NCBI RefSeq assembly: GCF_021347895.1
Contig: NC_067121.1
Coordinates: forward strand, 33,839,974 to 33,903,973
Source of the DNA: Acanthochromis polyacanthus
Lineage: Eukaryota; Chordata; Actinopteri; Pomacentridae
Direction of reading: 5' to 3'
Length of the DNA stretch: 64,000 nucleotides
Part shown: one piece after another, positions 53,924-64,000 of the stretch
Layout of the letters: every line of letters begins with the position of its first letter
How positions within the stretch are numbered: position 1 is the stretch's first letter
The notes under the pieces: generated by a model
Database searches by the model: none
The model's input: the letters and a program-made list of their open reading frames with translations, nothing else
What the model was told of the DNA's origin: nothing
Made by a program: the position numbers and the translations under genes

Positions 53924-56900
53924 TTACTGGTGATGTTTGGTAATCTTCTTGGCATGCTCCAACACTGAATTGTATCGCAGAGTTTTGGACGTCCAGGAAG
54001 ATGGGATTCCTTCAAGCCCAATCTAGGAGAACAAAAATATTTACTAAATCATCAGACATAGAATACTATTATGACAGTGAACATAATGTTAGATGAGCTA
54101 CTGGTCGCACCTGAGCCCCAAGACACGCTCCAATAAAGGATCCTCTGCTGCAGGTACATCCCCCACAGCTCATGTTGTCTCTGACAGCCGCCTCGTACTG
54201 CTTAGCTGTCAGGACTCCATGCAGCGCTGCTTGGAACGCACCCGGCAAACCTGAAACAACATCAGCACCAGATGTGAACGACATGAAGGCATTTCAGCTG
54301 GTCTGACAAATAATTCACAGCTCAGTTCTCTGTTAGCAGTCTTTACTTATTAGAGCTTCACTCTAGTGACGAAAGAGCTTAATAAAGGTACCTCATGTGT
54401 TTGGAAACACAGTGGGGATCAGCTCCTTCGGGGTCTTGGACAAATTCTCCTTCACCTGATGAATGTGGCCTGAAATGAGACAGAAAAGAAGAATGAGTCA
54501 AATGGAACAGGACAGGCAAACAATAACATAAAAGGCAAGGCAAGTTTCTTTGTATAGCACCCTTCATGTCCGAGACAATTCAAAGTTCTTTACATAAAAC
54601 ATTAAGAGCACTACAGTGAGGTGCAGATAGCTAAAAGATATCGTGCAGATTTCATTCATCGCCGTATGAGAAAAGAAATGTTTTTAACCTGGATTTAAAA
54701 GTGTCTACATTTGGTGAAAGTTTAATCTCCACTGGAAGTTTGTTCCACTTGTTTGCAGCATAACAGCTAAACTCCAACAGCAGTGTTCTGGATGAGCTGA
54801 AGCTGCTCTTTTTGATAAGTTCTGTTAAAGTACCATTACAGTAATCCAGTCTACTAGAGATGTTTCTTTATCTTCATGGTGAGGAATGCAGTAACAGGTC
54901 ATGCTAAAGTCTGTTCATATTAAAAATACTGTAGCTTTTTACTACATTAAGGTTTGGAAGCTTTAAATCCCATGACTCAGTCCCATGACTTTAACACACA
55001 GAAGTAACAATGCTGCAGGCCTCACATACCAATGACTGCTTTGTCCAGATCCTGAGGCTGCTTTCTGTTCGGGTCACTGAGCTGACTGAGCACCACGTCC
55101 AGCGCTTTTGGATCCGGACCATTCAGGATGAAATGCTCCAGAAACCTGAGAAAATGAGTCACTTTTAAATGAATGATATATTATACTTTATTCCCCATCT
55201 GTATGCCGTTTCTTTCTCTAAACATTGTGAGATTCACACTTTGTTGCTTTCAAAGCTGGAAGTCTGAAGTTGGCAGTTTAGAATTTACAGCCTCAGGTTT
55301 TAAAATGCAACAGACAGACACCTTATCCAGACACAGATAACAGGGAAAACACAGATGTAGGGTGTTACATTTATCATATGTGGCATACTGCACTCCATGA
55401 GGGAGCTAATGTTATGTCTGTGATAAATGGTAAATGGTTGTATTTATATAGCGCTTTTATCCAAAGCGCTTTACATGATACGTCACATTCACCTATTCAC
55501 ACACACATTCACACACTGATGGCGGAAGCTGCCATGCAAGGCGCTAACCACAACCCCCCAGGAGCAATTAGGGGTTAGATGTCTTGCTCAGGGACACCTC
55601 GACACCAGCACGATGGGCCGAGGATCAAACCGGCAATCCTTCGGTTGCAAGGCGGCCACTCTACCCACTGAGCCATGCCTCTGAGTCGGCCTCATTCTTC
55701 TCTCAACATCACAGAACTTCCATAACTACCATGTGTAATTTCCAGCTATGCCTTGCAAGTAAAACTTTTCTTATTTATCAGTTGTCTCAAATCTCAGACT
55801 GAGCAGTTAAAAATGAAACACAATTAGAATAATAGGTTAAAGCCTCCTAGTGTATCTAGCAGATGAACTAACCTTGCAGCTGCCAGAGTCTCTGCCACAC
55901 ATTCATCGTTGTTCTGGGTGACACGAATCGCCTGCTCAACCTTTTCCAGCATGTCAGGATGTCCTGCATAAAAAGCCACTATTGGGGCCAGTTTAGCGAT
56001 TCCATCAATCTGACAGTCGGTCTCACAGCCTGCGGTGAACACAACACACTGGTTAGAGTTGTTTCTCTTCAAAATGTCAAACTGAGAATAAAAACAGGAG
56101 CTGTACCTGTCTCCTCCTTTCCTGCATCCACATTCTTCAGGAAGCTCTTCAGACTTGCTTGTCTCCATGGTCCCTCGATGGGAAGCTGAGGTCTTGGCCC
56201 TAATATAAACAGAATTACAACACCCATCAGAAACATTAAAGACCTTCATCCACATCTAATGGGAAGCTCACTTACCTGATCTATCTCTGTAAGGATCATT
56301 GATAGGTGTGTCATACTCTGATCCTGGTCCAAAGAATTTCAACGTACGCTGCGTTAGATCATCAACTTTCAAACCTGGTGAGAAAGGCCAAACAGCTCAG
56401 ACACAGACAAACTTAAACAAGTAAAGTCAGACACCTTCACATTTGTAACGCAAGTGGTTAACGAGATTTTGATCAACACTGTCTATCCTGACCAGAGATC
56501 AGCCTAAACCTAACCTGGTTTTGTAAAATGACATTTTATTAATCGGGTATTAAATTTCAAGTTGTCCTTCAGGCAATAAATAAGTTGAAGATAACAGCCT
56601 ACCTCCACATTCAGACAGAGACTCCAGCAGCACATATGCCTGATCTCCATAGCAGCTCTGCTTCCCCGTCTGCATCCGGTAGAAAGGGTTGGCGGACTCA
56701 GGGCGAAATTCAGGGTTTGGATTCTCATCCAAAATCCCCTGCAACTTCTGAAGGTCGTACACCCAGTGGAGGGGCTGTGCTGCAGGGGTTGATTATACAG
56801 ACAATTTAATTCTGATCACAAAAAGATGTGGCTCAGTATTTATTGGCAAGCTGTGATGATAAATATACATGAGCAAAAGGCAGAGAACATTTTAAAGCAC

Positions 56901-58140
56901 TGGTTCAACCTCAATGAATAACTAATTACTGATTTCATACAATGTAAAAACTGTATGAAAGATTATATAGCAGCTACTTATCTATGGAATAAATTTCCTA
57001 TAATAATTCAAGAGCATTTTAAATTGATTTGAGGGCAGCATTTATCGATTTCATTCTCAGAATCCGTGATATTGTCTCTCAGAACTTTGCTCTCACGCTC
57101 AAATTTGCTCTCCGTGTGCTCAAACTGTGTCCTCGCACTCGGTTGATGCTGCTCGCGCAGATTTCTTGCGCTCAAACTCAAACTCTTCCTCTTGCTCTCA
57201 CTGACCACCTGCTCAAGAAATCACATTTATTACAACCACGAAGGTAGGGAGTGGATAAAATCTGTTTAAAGAGTGCACGCCCTCATGCTACGCTCCTCTG
57301 AAAAACAGCGAACGCGGATAATGTGATTGGTCAATGCTAGCCGGCCTTCTATTGGTTGACAGCGTTGATACACAAAAAATCCGAGAGCAGAGCAGAGATC
57401 CGTGAGCAGAAGTTCTGTTAGAGCAAGAGGAAGAGTTTGAGTTTGAGCGCAAGAAACCGAGTGTGAGGACACAGTTTGAGCATGCGCAGAGCAAATTTGA
57501 GTGCGAGAACAGAGTTCTGAGAGACAATATCACGAAATCTGAGAATGAAATCGATAAATGCTGCCCTCAAGTCAATTTAAAATGCTCTTGAATTATGATA
57601 GGAAATTTATTCCATACTTATCAAACTTGCTGTTGTTTTATTGTAAATTGTTAATTATGTGCTTGTATCTAGCATGCATTTTCTTTTATTTCATTAGTTT
57701 TGTTGAGTGAGTTGGTGTTGTTTATTATGTTTCTCAGACTGCTGTCTTGGTCAGACTTTCCTTGAAAAAGAGGTCATTGTATCTCAACGGGATCAACCCG
57801 GTTAAATAAAGGATGAATAAAAAATAATAATAATAATTGAAAAAGATAATAATAGAAAAGTCACTTGAGCAAAAAAAAAAAAGCTTGTTACAGGGCATGA
57901 GAATGAAAAGACTAAAGGAAAGAAGAGAAACCCCCTGAAAATTGTATTTATGTGACTTTTTGAGTACTATTAAAAAAGTGAGTACAAAGAAAAAAATTCC
58001 CTTTATATTTTAATCTACTGCACAAGAGACACTAAAACACAACAGCATGGCACGGTGTTATAATTGTTATTACCTGCTGCATCTGCTACAGCTGATCCTA
58101 CAATGGCTCCCATCGCTCTGTTGGCCAGAGCTGAAGCCAT
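53924..58140 (-). CDS. selj: Selenoprotein J (ADP-ribosylglycohydrolase / J1-crystallin family), TGA-recoded
   Basis: Fish selenoprotein related to ADP-ribosylglycohydrolases and jellyfish J1 crystallins; its biochemical activity is not established, to my knowledge. Nine coding exons in transcript order: 58140-58074, 56779-56603, 56374-56276, 56199-56107, 56029-55873, 55145-55030, 54469-54392, 54250-54111, 54022-53924. Total 1026 nt = 341 residues plus TAA. All junctions are in phase if TGA at 54395-54393 (codon 262) is read as selenocysteine, giving ...VFPNT-U-GLPGAFQAALHG. Protein sequence clearly homologous to the family continues after the TGA for 79 codons (GSFIGACLGAQIGLEGIP, ending KKITKHHQ). 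The SECIS at 53788-53854 supports recoding. Start: MASALANRAMGAIVGSAVADAA, an ARH-like N-terminus, and an acceptor (TTTAACAG) directly precedes the ATG, so a 5' UTR exon lies upstream (probable donor GTCAGA near 58839). The acidic metal-binding motifs usual in ARH enzymes look replaced (CYGDQAYV; SCGGCTCSRG). Conventional callers would end the protein at 54393 or skip exon 7. Confidence 0.93.
54393..54395 (-). other. selj: In-frame TGA, selenocysteine codon 262 of selenoprotein J
   Basis: The last complete codon of exon 7, one base before the GTACCT donor. Both flanks are conserved coding sequence in the same frame, and a SECIS follows the true stop. Confidence 0.88.
54530..54870. repeat. Interspersed repeat (GGCAAGTTTCTTTGTATAGCA family)
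   Basis: Selenoprotein J intron 6. The opening AAGGCAAGTTTCTTTGTATA and the words GTTTGTTCCACTTGTTTG, GAGCTGAAGCTGCTC and TACAGTAATCCAGTCTACT are those of a widespread teleost interspersed repeat. No open frame. Confidence 0.6.
55425..55690 (-). mobile_element. tRNA-derived SINE (second family), copy 2
   Basis: Selenoprotein J intron 5. On the minus strand the head reads GGCATGGCTCAGTGGGTAGA (A-box region), then GCCGGTTTGATCC (B box). The body with AGCTTCCGCCATCAGTG and the tail GCTATATAAATACAACC follow. It is full-length and better preserved than the copy at 34055. Confidence 0.82.
56983..57616. mobile_element. Foldback/MITE element with ~200-bp inverted arms
   Basis: Selenoprotein J intron 1. 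The left arm 56983-57190 and right arm about 57411-57616 are near-perfect inverted copies, from TATGGAATAAATTTCCTAT through to CTCAAACTCTTCCTCTTGCT. The element is flanked by TACTTATC on both sides (56975-56982 and 57615-57622), an 8-bp duplication that overlaps the right end by 2 bp. The roughly 220-bp centre is unique, and the arms are rich in GAG/CTC words. The charged frames in the arms are not conserved proteins. Confidence 0.8.
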
Positions 58141-58839
58141 CTGTTAAAACATGCAAAGTATTATTGGAATTTATCAAATATTTGATCTTTTTTTTAATCA
58201 GAGCATAAGGGATAAGTGAAAGATCTTTAGATTAAAGAACAACAAACATGACAATTATCAGTTATGTCACTTTGCATTTCCTGGTTCCAGTTCCTGCAAT
58301 ATGGCCCCAAATGATTTCTGCTTTCCTCTGTTTTATATCAGTGTGAAGTTAGTGTTTAGTTTGGGAGTGTTGCTGTGAGACATGCGTCACTTTAGCACAC
58401 TCATGACAAATGATTAATCGACTACTCAGCTGCTTATGTAATGATTAAACATGACCAAAGGTTACTGACTGTATCGTTAACATGATACTGCTCTGATTCT
58501 TTACATCTGTCAGGACAGAGATGTGACTTAAAGTGGTCAAACTAACAGGAGAGCAGTTCGACTGTATCTGTTATCCACCAATGGTCCTGCATCATCTGAG
58601 ACCAGCTAGAAATTAACTTACAAACTACTGTAAAAACATTTACTTGGTGTACAATGACTTCGAGCAGTAACTACAGACAGCAGCGTTGGTTTAGATGCAG
58701 GATTGTTTGTGGTTTTATTAGTTTTAGCGACCACAGCCTTCCTAAATCTCGCTCAGACATCTGAACGTCACTGGCTGCTAGCTAACATGAAGTAGCTAGT
58801 TAGCAGGTGCTAGTATATAATGACATTGAGAAGTCTGAC

Positions 58840-59010
58840 CTTTGCCTCCGTTTAATGTACCGCAGGAGGTACAGCTGCTTGTTGCAATCTTCGGTTCCTC
58901 TTCAGCCAAACAATTTCGATTTCACTCATCCAGAAAAATGTACTTAATGTGGTGTTATGAAAGCGTTAGCTGCTTAGCACCGCCCTCGGAGGAGCTACAA
59001 TATAGCCCCG
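58840..59010 (-). promoter_or_regulatory. Probable 5' UTR exon and promoter of selenoprotein J
   Basis: A candidate donor (AAAG followed by GTCAGA) ends a non-coding exon at 58840 that would splice to the acceptor directly before the ATG at 58140. Just upstream is a GC-box-like CCCCGCCCCC (about 59006-59015). Exact TSS unknown. Confidence 0.4.
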
Positions 59011-59084
59011 CCCCCCTCTGAACAGGATGGAGGGATCATAGACATATATATGTATGTATATGTCTATGGGAGGGATATAAGTTT

Positions 59085-59400
59085 ATTATTAGGGTCCGTG
59101 CACTGACGGTGCCGAAGGACCCTATTGTAACCCCAGGGTTTCTTTTTCTTCTTCTTCACTCGTTTCCCTTCTTTTCAAACTCCACTTTGGCGGCCTAAAC
59201 ACACCCCCAAACGTGTCAAACTTTGTATGCACATCAGGACTGGCGAAATTTTTTTTTATTTTATGGGAGCTGTGCACGTGTGGCAAAATGGCTCCATAGC
59301 GCCACCTGTAAAATTGAAAGAGTGGTCATTAGGCCAACTGCGAGGACGTTTCATCTACAGCCACAGAGAGATCTCGCACTCCGTTTACTTATATTTACAT
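59085..59400. repeat. Interspersed repeat beginning GGGTCCGTGCACTGACGGTG
   Basis: The opening, GGTGCCGAAGGACCC, and the following text about CTCCACTTTGGCGGCCTAAA match a repeat type frequent in teleost genomes. The short frames at 59223-59474 belong to it. Confidence 0.45.
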
Positions 59401-61845
59401 ATATTTTGTTTTCCCACTGCAGGCAAACAGGCATGATGAATGTATGGTCCTGCTGGGACACAGAGCTGGTCTGAGATCAGGCAAACTTCCAGGCTCTACT
59501 GAAAAGTCTGGAGAGGGAACATTTTATTCTGTTTTATTTCAACGTGACAAATAAAGGCTCTTTTCTTTAAAGTGTAATCTGCAGATGGCAAGAATGTGTT
59601 AATTTCTTTGCAAAATAAAGTGTTAAAACATGCAAAGTCGCATGCTATTCACTTCACCTGTCAGTGGTCATAATCTCATGGCTGATCGGTGTGCAGCTGT
59701 AGATCACAGAGTCATCTACTGGCCAGCAGAGGTAACTACTGCTGGCATCATACAGGTGCTGTCCACCTTTTTTTTTTTTTTAGAAATATTACAAATTTGG
59801 TTGCATTCATGATGACAAAAAAGGAAATGATTCAACTCAATGAAAGTTCAATCAGCAGTGAACTAGTGATTACAGTGGAAGTGACTATCAGTTCTGCCAG
59901 AGACAGCACACAAGTGACCACTACAGAATAAAGCACTATTGGCAATTTTTTCTATTTTGAAGTAAATCAAGTGTTACAATATGTTTAAGTATTGGCGGTC
60001 TGTTCGAGGAGGCTCACGCCTCCAATAAAGCAATACAGAAAGAAGCATATTCATAGTCTGCAACGCCATGTTTTCTGTATTAAATCATTTATACAGCAGC
60101 ATATCATGGACACTGGATGTTAATGTGTGGTGAACTGATAAAACAAGAATTAAAGCAGATCCATATTCCTAAGATTGATGTAGTACTAGAGCTACTGCCT
60201 CGCCGCTGTATGCATCTACCAACTAGTCAAGTTTACATCCACATCTGTCCAGATGTGACCTTTGACCTTTTTGAAACACAATGGCGTCACTTCAACAGTT
60301 AAACACCTGATATGAAATTGTGCCATAACTGTTAATTCTTGAGTTTGGGACAAAACAATGCTGTGAGCTACAGTGCAGCCTGCATAAATTGACCATTAAT
60401 ATGGATGATTGAAAACTAGTTTTCTGTACATCAAAAGGAAAATCAGCAATGAGGGATGAAAGGCTGAAAATTGTTGGTGCACCTTTTGCTTCACTTTATT
60501 GTGATGTCACAGCATGTCTGTTCGATCAACACCTCCTGTGACATCAGTATTTGTTTTGTTTTTTTTGCAGAAAAGTGACACATTTAGAGGTTCAAGATCT
60601 GCAGATTGTAAAAAGGTAACAGCAAAGTAATTGCAGTACATTTGAAAGCATAAAATCGTCAACTGTGATGTCTGGATGAAGCATTTTTTTTATGATTCAG
60701 TTTATTCACTTAATCCACACATGCTTCAGCTGGCTGACTTTTTAAAATTTTTCTTTTTATCATTTAGGCTAACACACTTTCAACTTTCATTTTGAGCCTC
60801 TCTAGCTTGTCCTTTTGTTAGAGGACTACAGTAACACAGTAAACCATAACAGAGATTTTTCAGCCGACCACCTAACATCTCCACACACTCTGCATCTTTT
60901 ATCCCCTTCACTTATCTTAGATCTTTCTGCTTTATTACTGTAAAGGCTAAGACGTCTTGTTACAGAAAAGAGGGGTGTGTCACATACGTGTGTGTGCTGA
61001 GACCAGCGAAGAAGTATTACGATACCACATAGCCCAGATTTATTTATAGTGTGCCTCTTCCCTTTCAATTTGTAAAGCAATATCACATGCGATCAGCTTA
61101 AGCAGACATGCACACATTGCACAGGACACACGTGTGCTGTGTGTATCAGGTTCAGACTCGGGAAGATTCAGAAAACTGCCGCATGCCCCCTCTGTATAAC
61201 TCTATGTTTCACTTTCTTCTTGAGTCAGGGCTAAGTGACACCTATGCACCGAATCCTCAGCAGGTGCACCACCCTCTCCTCTCCTGGCTCTCCATGTCCC
61301 TGACTGACCCAGCCTCAAATTCTAGCGCTGCAGCGATGCCAGCAGAAGCAAATTAGACACCAGCACCCCCTCCTGATATGTACTTCTCTGTCCTACATCC
61401 ATTATTTTTAGCTGGGATCCAAGCCTTCATCTTCACTTAATATGGGAAAAGAGTGCCACATATTTGCAGCCGCCCCCCTAAATCCATCATATCATTCTTC
61501 TTCTTCGGATGACACAAACAAACTCGCACATTCACAAACACACATTTCCTCTTTTATCTCTTTAATTCTTCTGCTCGGGCATCCTCGACCTCCATCACCG
61601 CCTTTCCAATGTTCTGTATCCAGACAGAAAGAGAGCAGGCTGGTCCTCTTCCTCTCACTCCACCCACTCTAACAGGTCTGTAACATACACTCAAGCACAT
61701 ACGTACACACCTACACGCAAAGCTGTCACCCCAGCAACCGCCCCGGCCCTGCCTCATCTTTCTCATGCTCGATTACACCCCACATAGACACCGGACTCAC
61801 ACCTATGTCAAACTTAGCCCAACCCCTCTTGCACCCTGTGCCCCA
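59401..61845. other. Spacer between selenoprotein J and casq1
   Basis: No gene is recognised. The segment 60230-60350 (GATGTGACCTTTGACCTTTT, then TGAAATTGTGCCATAA) resembles a degenerate fish interspersed repeat. The remaining open frames have no family signal. Confidence 0.4.
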
Positions 61846-61849
61846 CTGC

Positions 61850-61880
61850 CAGTTGCCCATGTGGGGTTTTTAATAAGGTG
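61850..61880 (+). promoter_or_regulatory. Candidate casq1 core promoter: two E-boxes and a TATA-like box
   Basis: E-box CAGTTG at 61850-61855, E-box CATGTG at 61858-61863 and the A/T box TTTTTAATAAG at 61867-61877 (TATA- or MEF2-like). They lie about 160 nt before the ATG. This fits a muscle gene, but short motifs like these occur by chance. Confidence 0.4.
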
Positions 61881-62036
61881 GATGCAGGAGTAGGTCTTGC
61901 TCTCTTCTGGGTGACGCGGATTGGAAGGGATTCTTCATACTTTCATCTACTTGTTTTGCTTCTCTTTTTTTTTACACCCCACCTTCATTTACTTCCTGAC
62001 ACTGTAAATACATCTACATTATCTTAGAGAGGAGCC

Positions 62037-62273
62037 ATGAAGTGGACCTGGGTGCTTGTGGCAGTCTTGCTGTCCTTTGGGGCGCTATCGCTGGGCAAGG
62101 AGAGCCTGGACTTCCCTGAGTATGATGGCAAGGACCGCGTGCACGACCTCAACGCCAAGAACTATAAGTCTGTGATGAAGAAGTACGACGTCATGGTGGT
62201 GTACTACCATGACCATCCCGGATCCAGCCGCGTCGCCCAGAGACAGTTTGAGATCGAAGAGTTGGCCCTTGAG
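62037..62273 (+). CDS. casq1: Calsequestrin (casq1-like), first coding exon
   Basis: Calsequestrin is the high-capacity calcium-buffering protein in the sarcoplasmic reticulum lumen of muscle. Exon 1 gives 79 residues. A signal peptide ([20 protein letters not shown]) is followed by the conserved mature N-terminus ([33 protein letters not shown]) and [12 protein letters not shown], ending at a GTGGGT donor. [14 protein letters not shown] and QRQFE.EEL are closer to CASQ1 than to CASQ2, whose equivalents are LNFPTYDG, SEKNFK and QKQFQLKE. Later exons, with the remaining thioredoxin-like domains and acidic tail, lie beyond the window. The ATG is preceded by GAGAGGAGCC. Confidence 0.92.
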
Positions 62274-64000
62274 GTGGGTTGAGACGAGAACTGTGGGTAG
62301 AATATGGAGGATAGCTTTCTGATGAGGAAGGAGAATGCTGATGCTAAGATTCTGGTTGGAGATTCTGGAGAGTTTTGACAGTTTAGTTTACTTTGGGTGA
62401 GCAGATTCAAAATGAAGCAGACGTGAAACATTCAAGTGATGCTGGTTAAGGAATTGTGATATAGTATTTATGCTTATATATGTACTTATGTTGCAAGTTA
62501 AAACAGATTGTAGAGGCTACCTGTGGAAAAATGGACATATATTTGCATGTTTGGCAGCAGATGTGTGCATTTTTGGGGCGAAAATGGACACAGGAGATGT
62601 TATTATGGTGGAAAACTGATTTGTTGGATTCAGAAAATGCTGATTGGTGAAGTCTGAAAAATGTGTTAGAAGCCAATGATGTGTCGTCAGTGTGGGTGAA
62701 GAGCTGAGCTGTGAACACCCAAGATATCACTTATTCTGGCAAAGGCTGGGCCTGTGTATAATGTGTGTGTGCATCTCTGTGTGTGTGTGATGGAGGGAGG
62801 GAGCTGATGCACTTAACACACTTGCTGATCACACCTTAAGCCTCCTGTCAGCTTCAACACTCAGCAGTTTGATGGCATTCCTCACAGAAAGTCATGATGT
62901 CATCCTTCAGCTCAAAGCTTCAATCTGAGCTGACAAAACATCAGCTTGTCACATAATCTCACACCACACATCCCATAAAAAGTTATTTTTGCCACAAGTT
63001 GATTCAACATTTGTAGTTACACAGGAATTTTCCACAGAGAGCAAATTTAAATCTACACAGCAGAGACCAAACAGATTCTTTATGCAGACTTTATATCATT
63101 AGAAGAACTCTTCAAGCACTGATCGTTGCAACTCTAAAAAAAAAAAAAAAAGTCATCGGGGTGATGACTGATTTATGGGACATATGTTTTATTGCATTTG
63201 GCCTGGCTCATGTACAGTGTAAAGTAAAGGCAGTGACCTTATACTCTTCTTGTATTATGGTGTTTTACAGAGAGTTGCAATGACTGCTGGTGGCTCCTTT
63301 TAGAATTGACATGCAGAACATCTATTCTAAAAAACAGTCTTGACATTTACAGCCTAACTCCAAAACAGAATTGGGCATCTAGTCAGTAAGAATGAAATAA
63401 GGGGCACTCGGCAGCTCCTAGAAAATATTTCTGCTCTTTCTCTGACTCAGATGTGATCATGTTACAACTTCAGCGGTGCCCAAACAAAATAGCATTATGT
63501 GCAGCAAAAGTTTTCACCGGCTAAATGCGGCAATCCGTAAGTTATAGGTGTATCATGTCGGGTTTAGGAAATAAATGAAATGGGATGAAGGGGGATAAAA
63601 ATAATATTCATGGAGAGGAAAGCATTAATAACCAAAACAGAAAGTGAGAAAGAGCGAGAGACATGAGAGAGGCTGCTCTGCTTAGCGTATCACCTCATCT
63701 CCGCTGCCTCTTGTGCCTCTGTATGGGGCAGTAGGGCTCAGCGTTGGGGCTGCAGGCCAACGCTGGAGCTACTGGCTCCAGTTGTGCCGCCTCAGCTCCG
63801 TGCTATGATTGACACCTGCAGTACTGTACTTGTCAGCGGATCCCAGAGCGCTGAGCATCACCGCCACCTCGCCAAAATAGTCCCTGGGCTGGTGTGGCTC
63901 CTGGTGCTATATTTACCCCCAGAGCTGCTTTTGTGGTGGATTTCCAGCTCCCCGAAGGCTTGTGTTTCTCCTTATGAATGTATTATGATTTACATTTAAT
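62274..64000 (+). other. casq1 intron 1 (start), no exon 2 seen
   Basis: Begins at the GTGGGT donor. It contains a short (TG)n run near 62760-62790 and unique-looking DNA. No segment encodes the expected second calsequestrin exon. Confidence 0.5.

Noticed and set aside
54393..54395. TGA in selenoprotein J as a pseudogene-making stop
   Set aside because: Conserved family sequence continues in frame for 79 more codons, splice sites stay intact, and a SECIS lies in the 3' UTR, so Sec decoding explains it better.
56510..56762. Independent small genes near 56550
   Set aside because: These are readings of selenoprotein J exon 2 and its flanking intron. The exon joins its neighbours in phase.

Overview
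The window is vertebrate nuclear DNA, almost certainly from a ray-finned (teleost) fish. Genes are split into many short exons with GT-AG introns. The spacers hold tRNA-derived SINEs, LINE remnants, MITE-like elements and long microsatellites. One gene is a selenoprotein J, a family known mainly from ray-finned fishes. The species cannot be named from the sequence alone.

Layout, left to right. (1) klhl40, + strand, 2-4109: the 3' six exons, with the kelch-propeller half of a muscle CUL3 adaptor; the BTB/BACK part lies left of the window. (2) vipr1 (VPAC1 receptor), - strand, 32334-8520: a complete 13-exon, 456-codon class B GPCR whose exon phases all close. (3) A repeat-rich spacer, 32335-41713, with a Harbinger-type element, SINEs and minisatellites. 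(4) A MUL1/GIDE-family gene, + strand, 41714-43826: four exons, two membrane segments, but no C-terminal RING. (5) eif2b5 (eIF2B epsilon), - strand, 52612-45068: complete, 16 exons, 709 aa, convergent with the MUL1-like gene, with poly(A) signals about 100 bp apart. (6) selenoprotein J, - strand, 58140-53924: complete, 9 coding exons, 341 residues, with an in-frame TGA (Sec) at codon 262 and a convincing SECIS hairpin in the 3' UTR. (7) The first coding exon of a calsequestrin (casq1-like), + strand, 62037-62273; the rest lies right of the window.

The genes do not form an operon or a single pathway. klhl40 and casq1 are both striated-muscle genes at opposite ends. klhl40 and vipr1 are also neighbours in human (3p22), while EIF2B5, MUL1 and CASQ1 lie elsewhere in human, so the block joins several ancestral segments.

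The most noteworthy biology is the selenoprotein J locus: TGA recoding, SECIS, and a frame-neutral Sec-containing exon. Next come the RING-less MUL1 paralogue with a GC-AG intron and a poly-glutamate upstream ORF whose stop overlaps the vipr1 start codon. Several mobile elements can be delimited by exact target-site duplications. I see no wholly undescribed gene system. Gene models were assembled by hand from splice signals, reading-frame continuity and recognised family sequence; UTR limits are mostly unknown.
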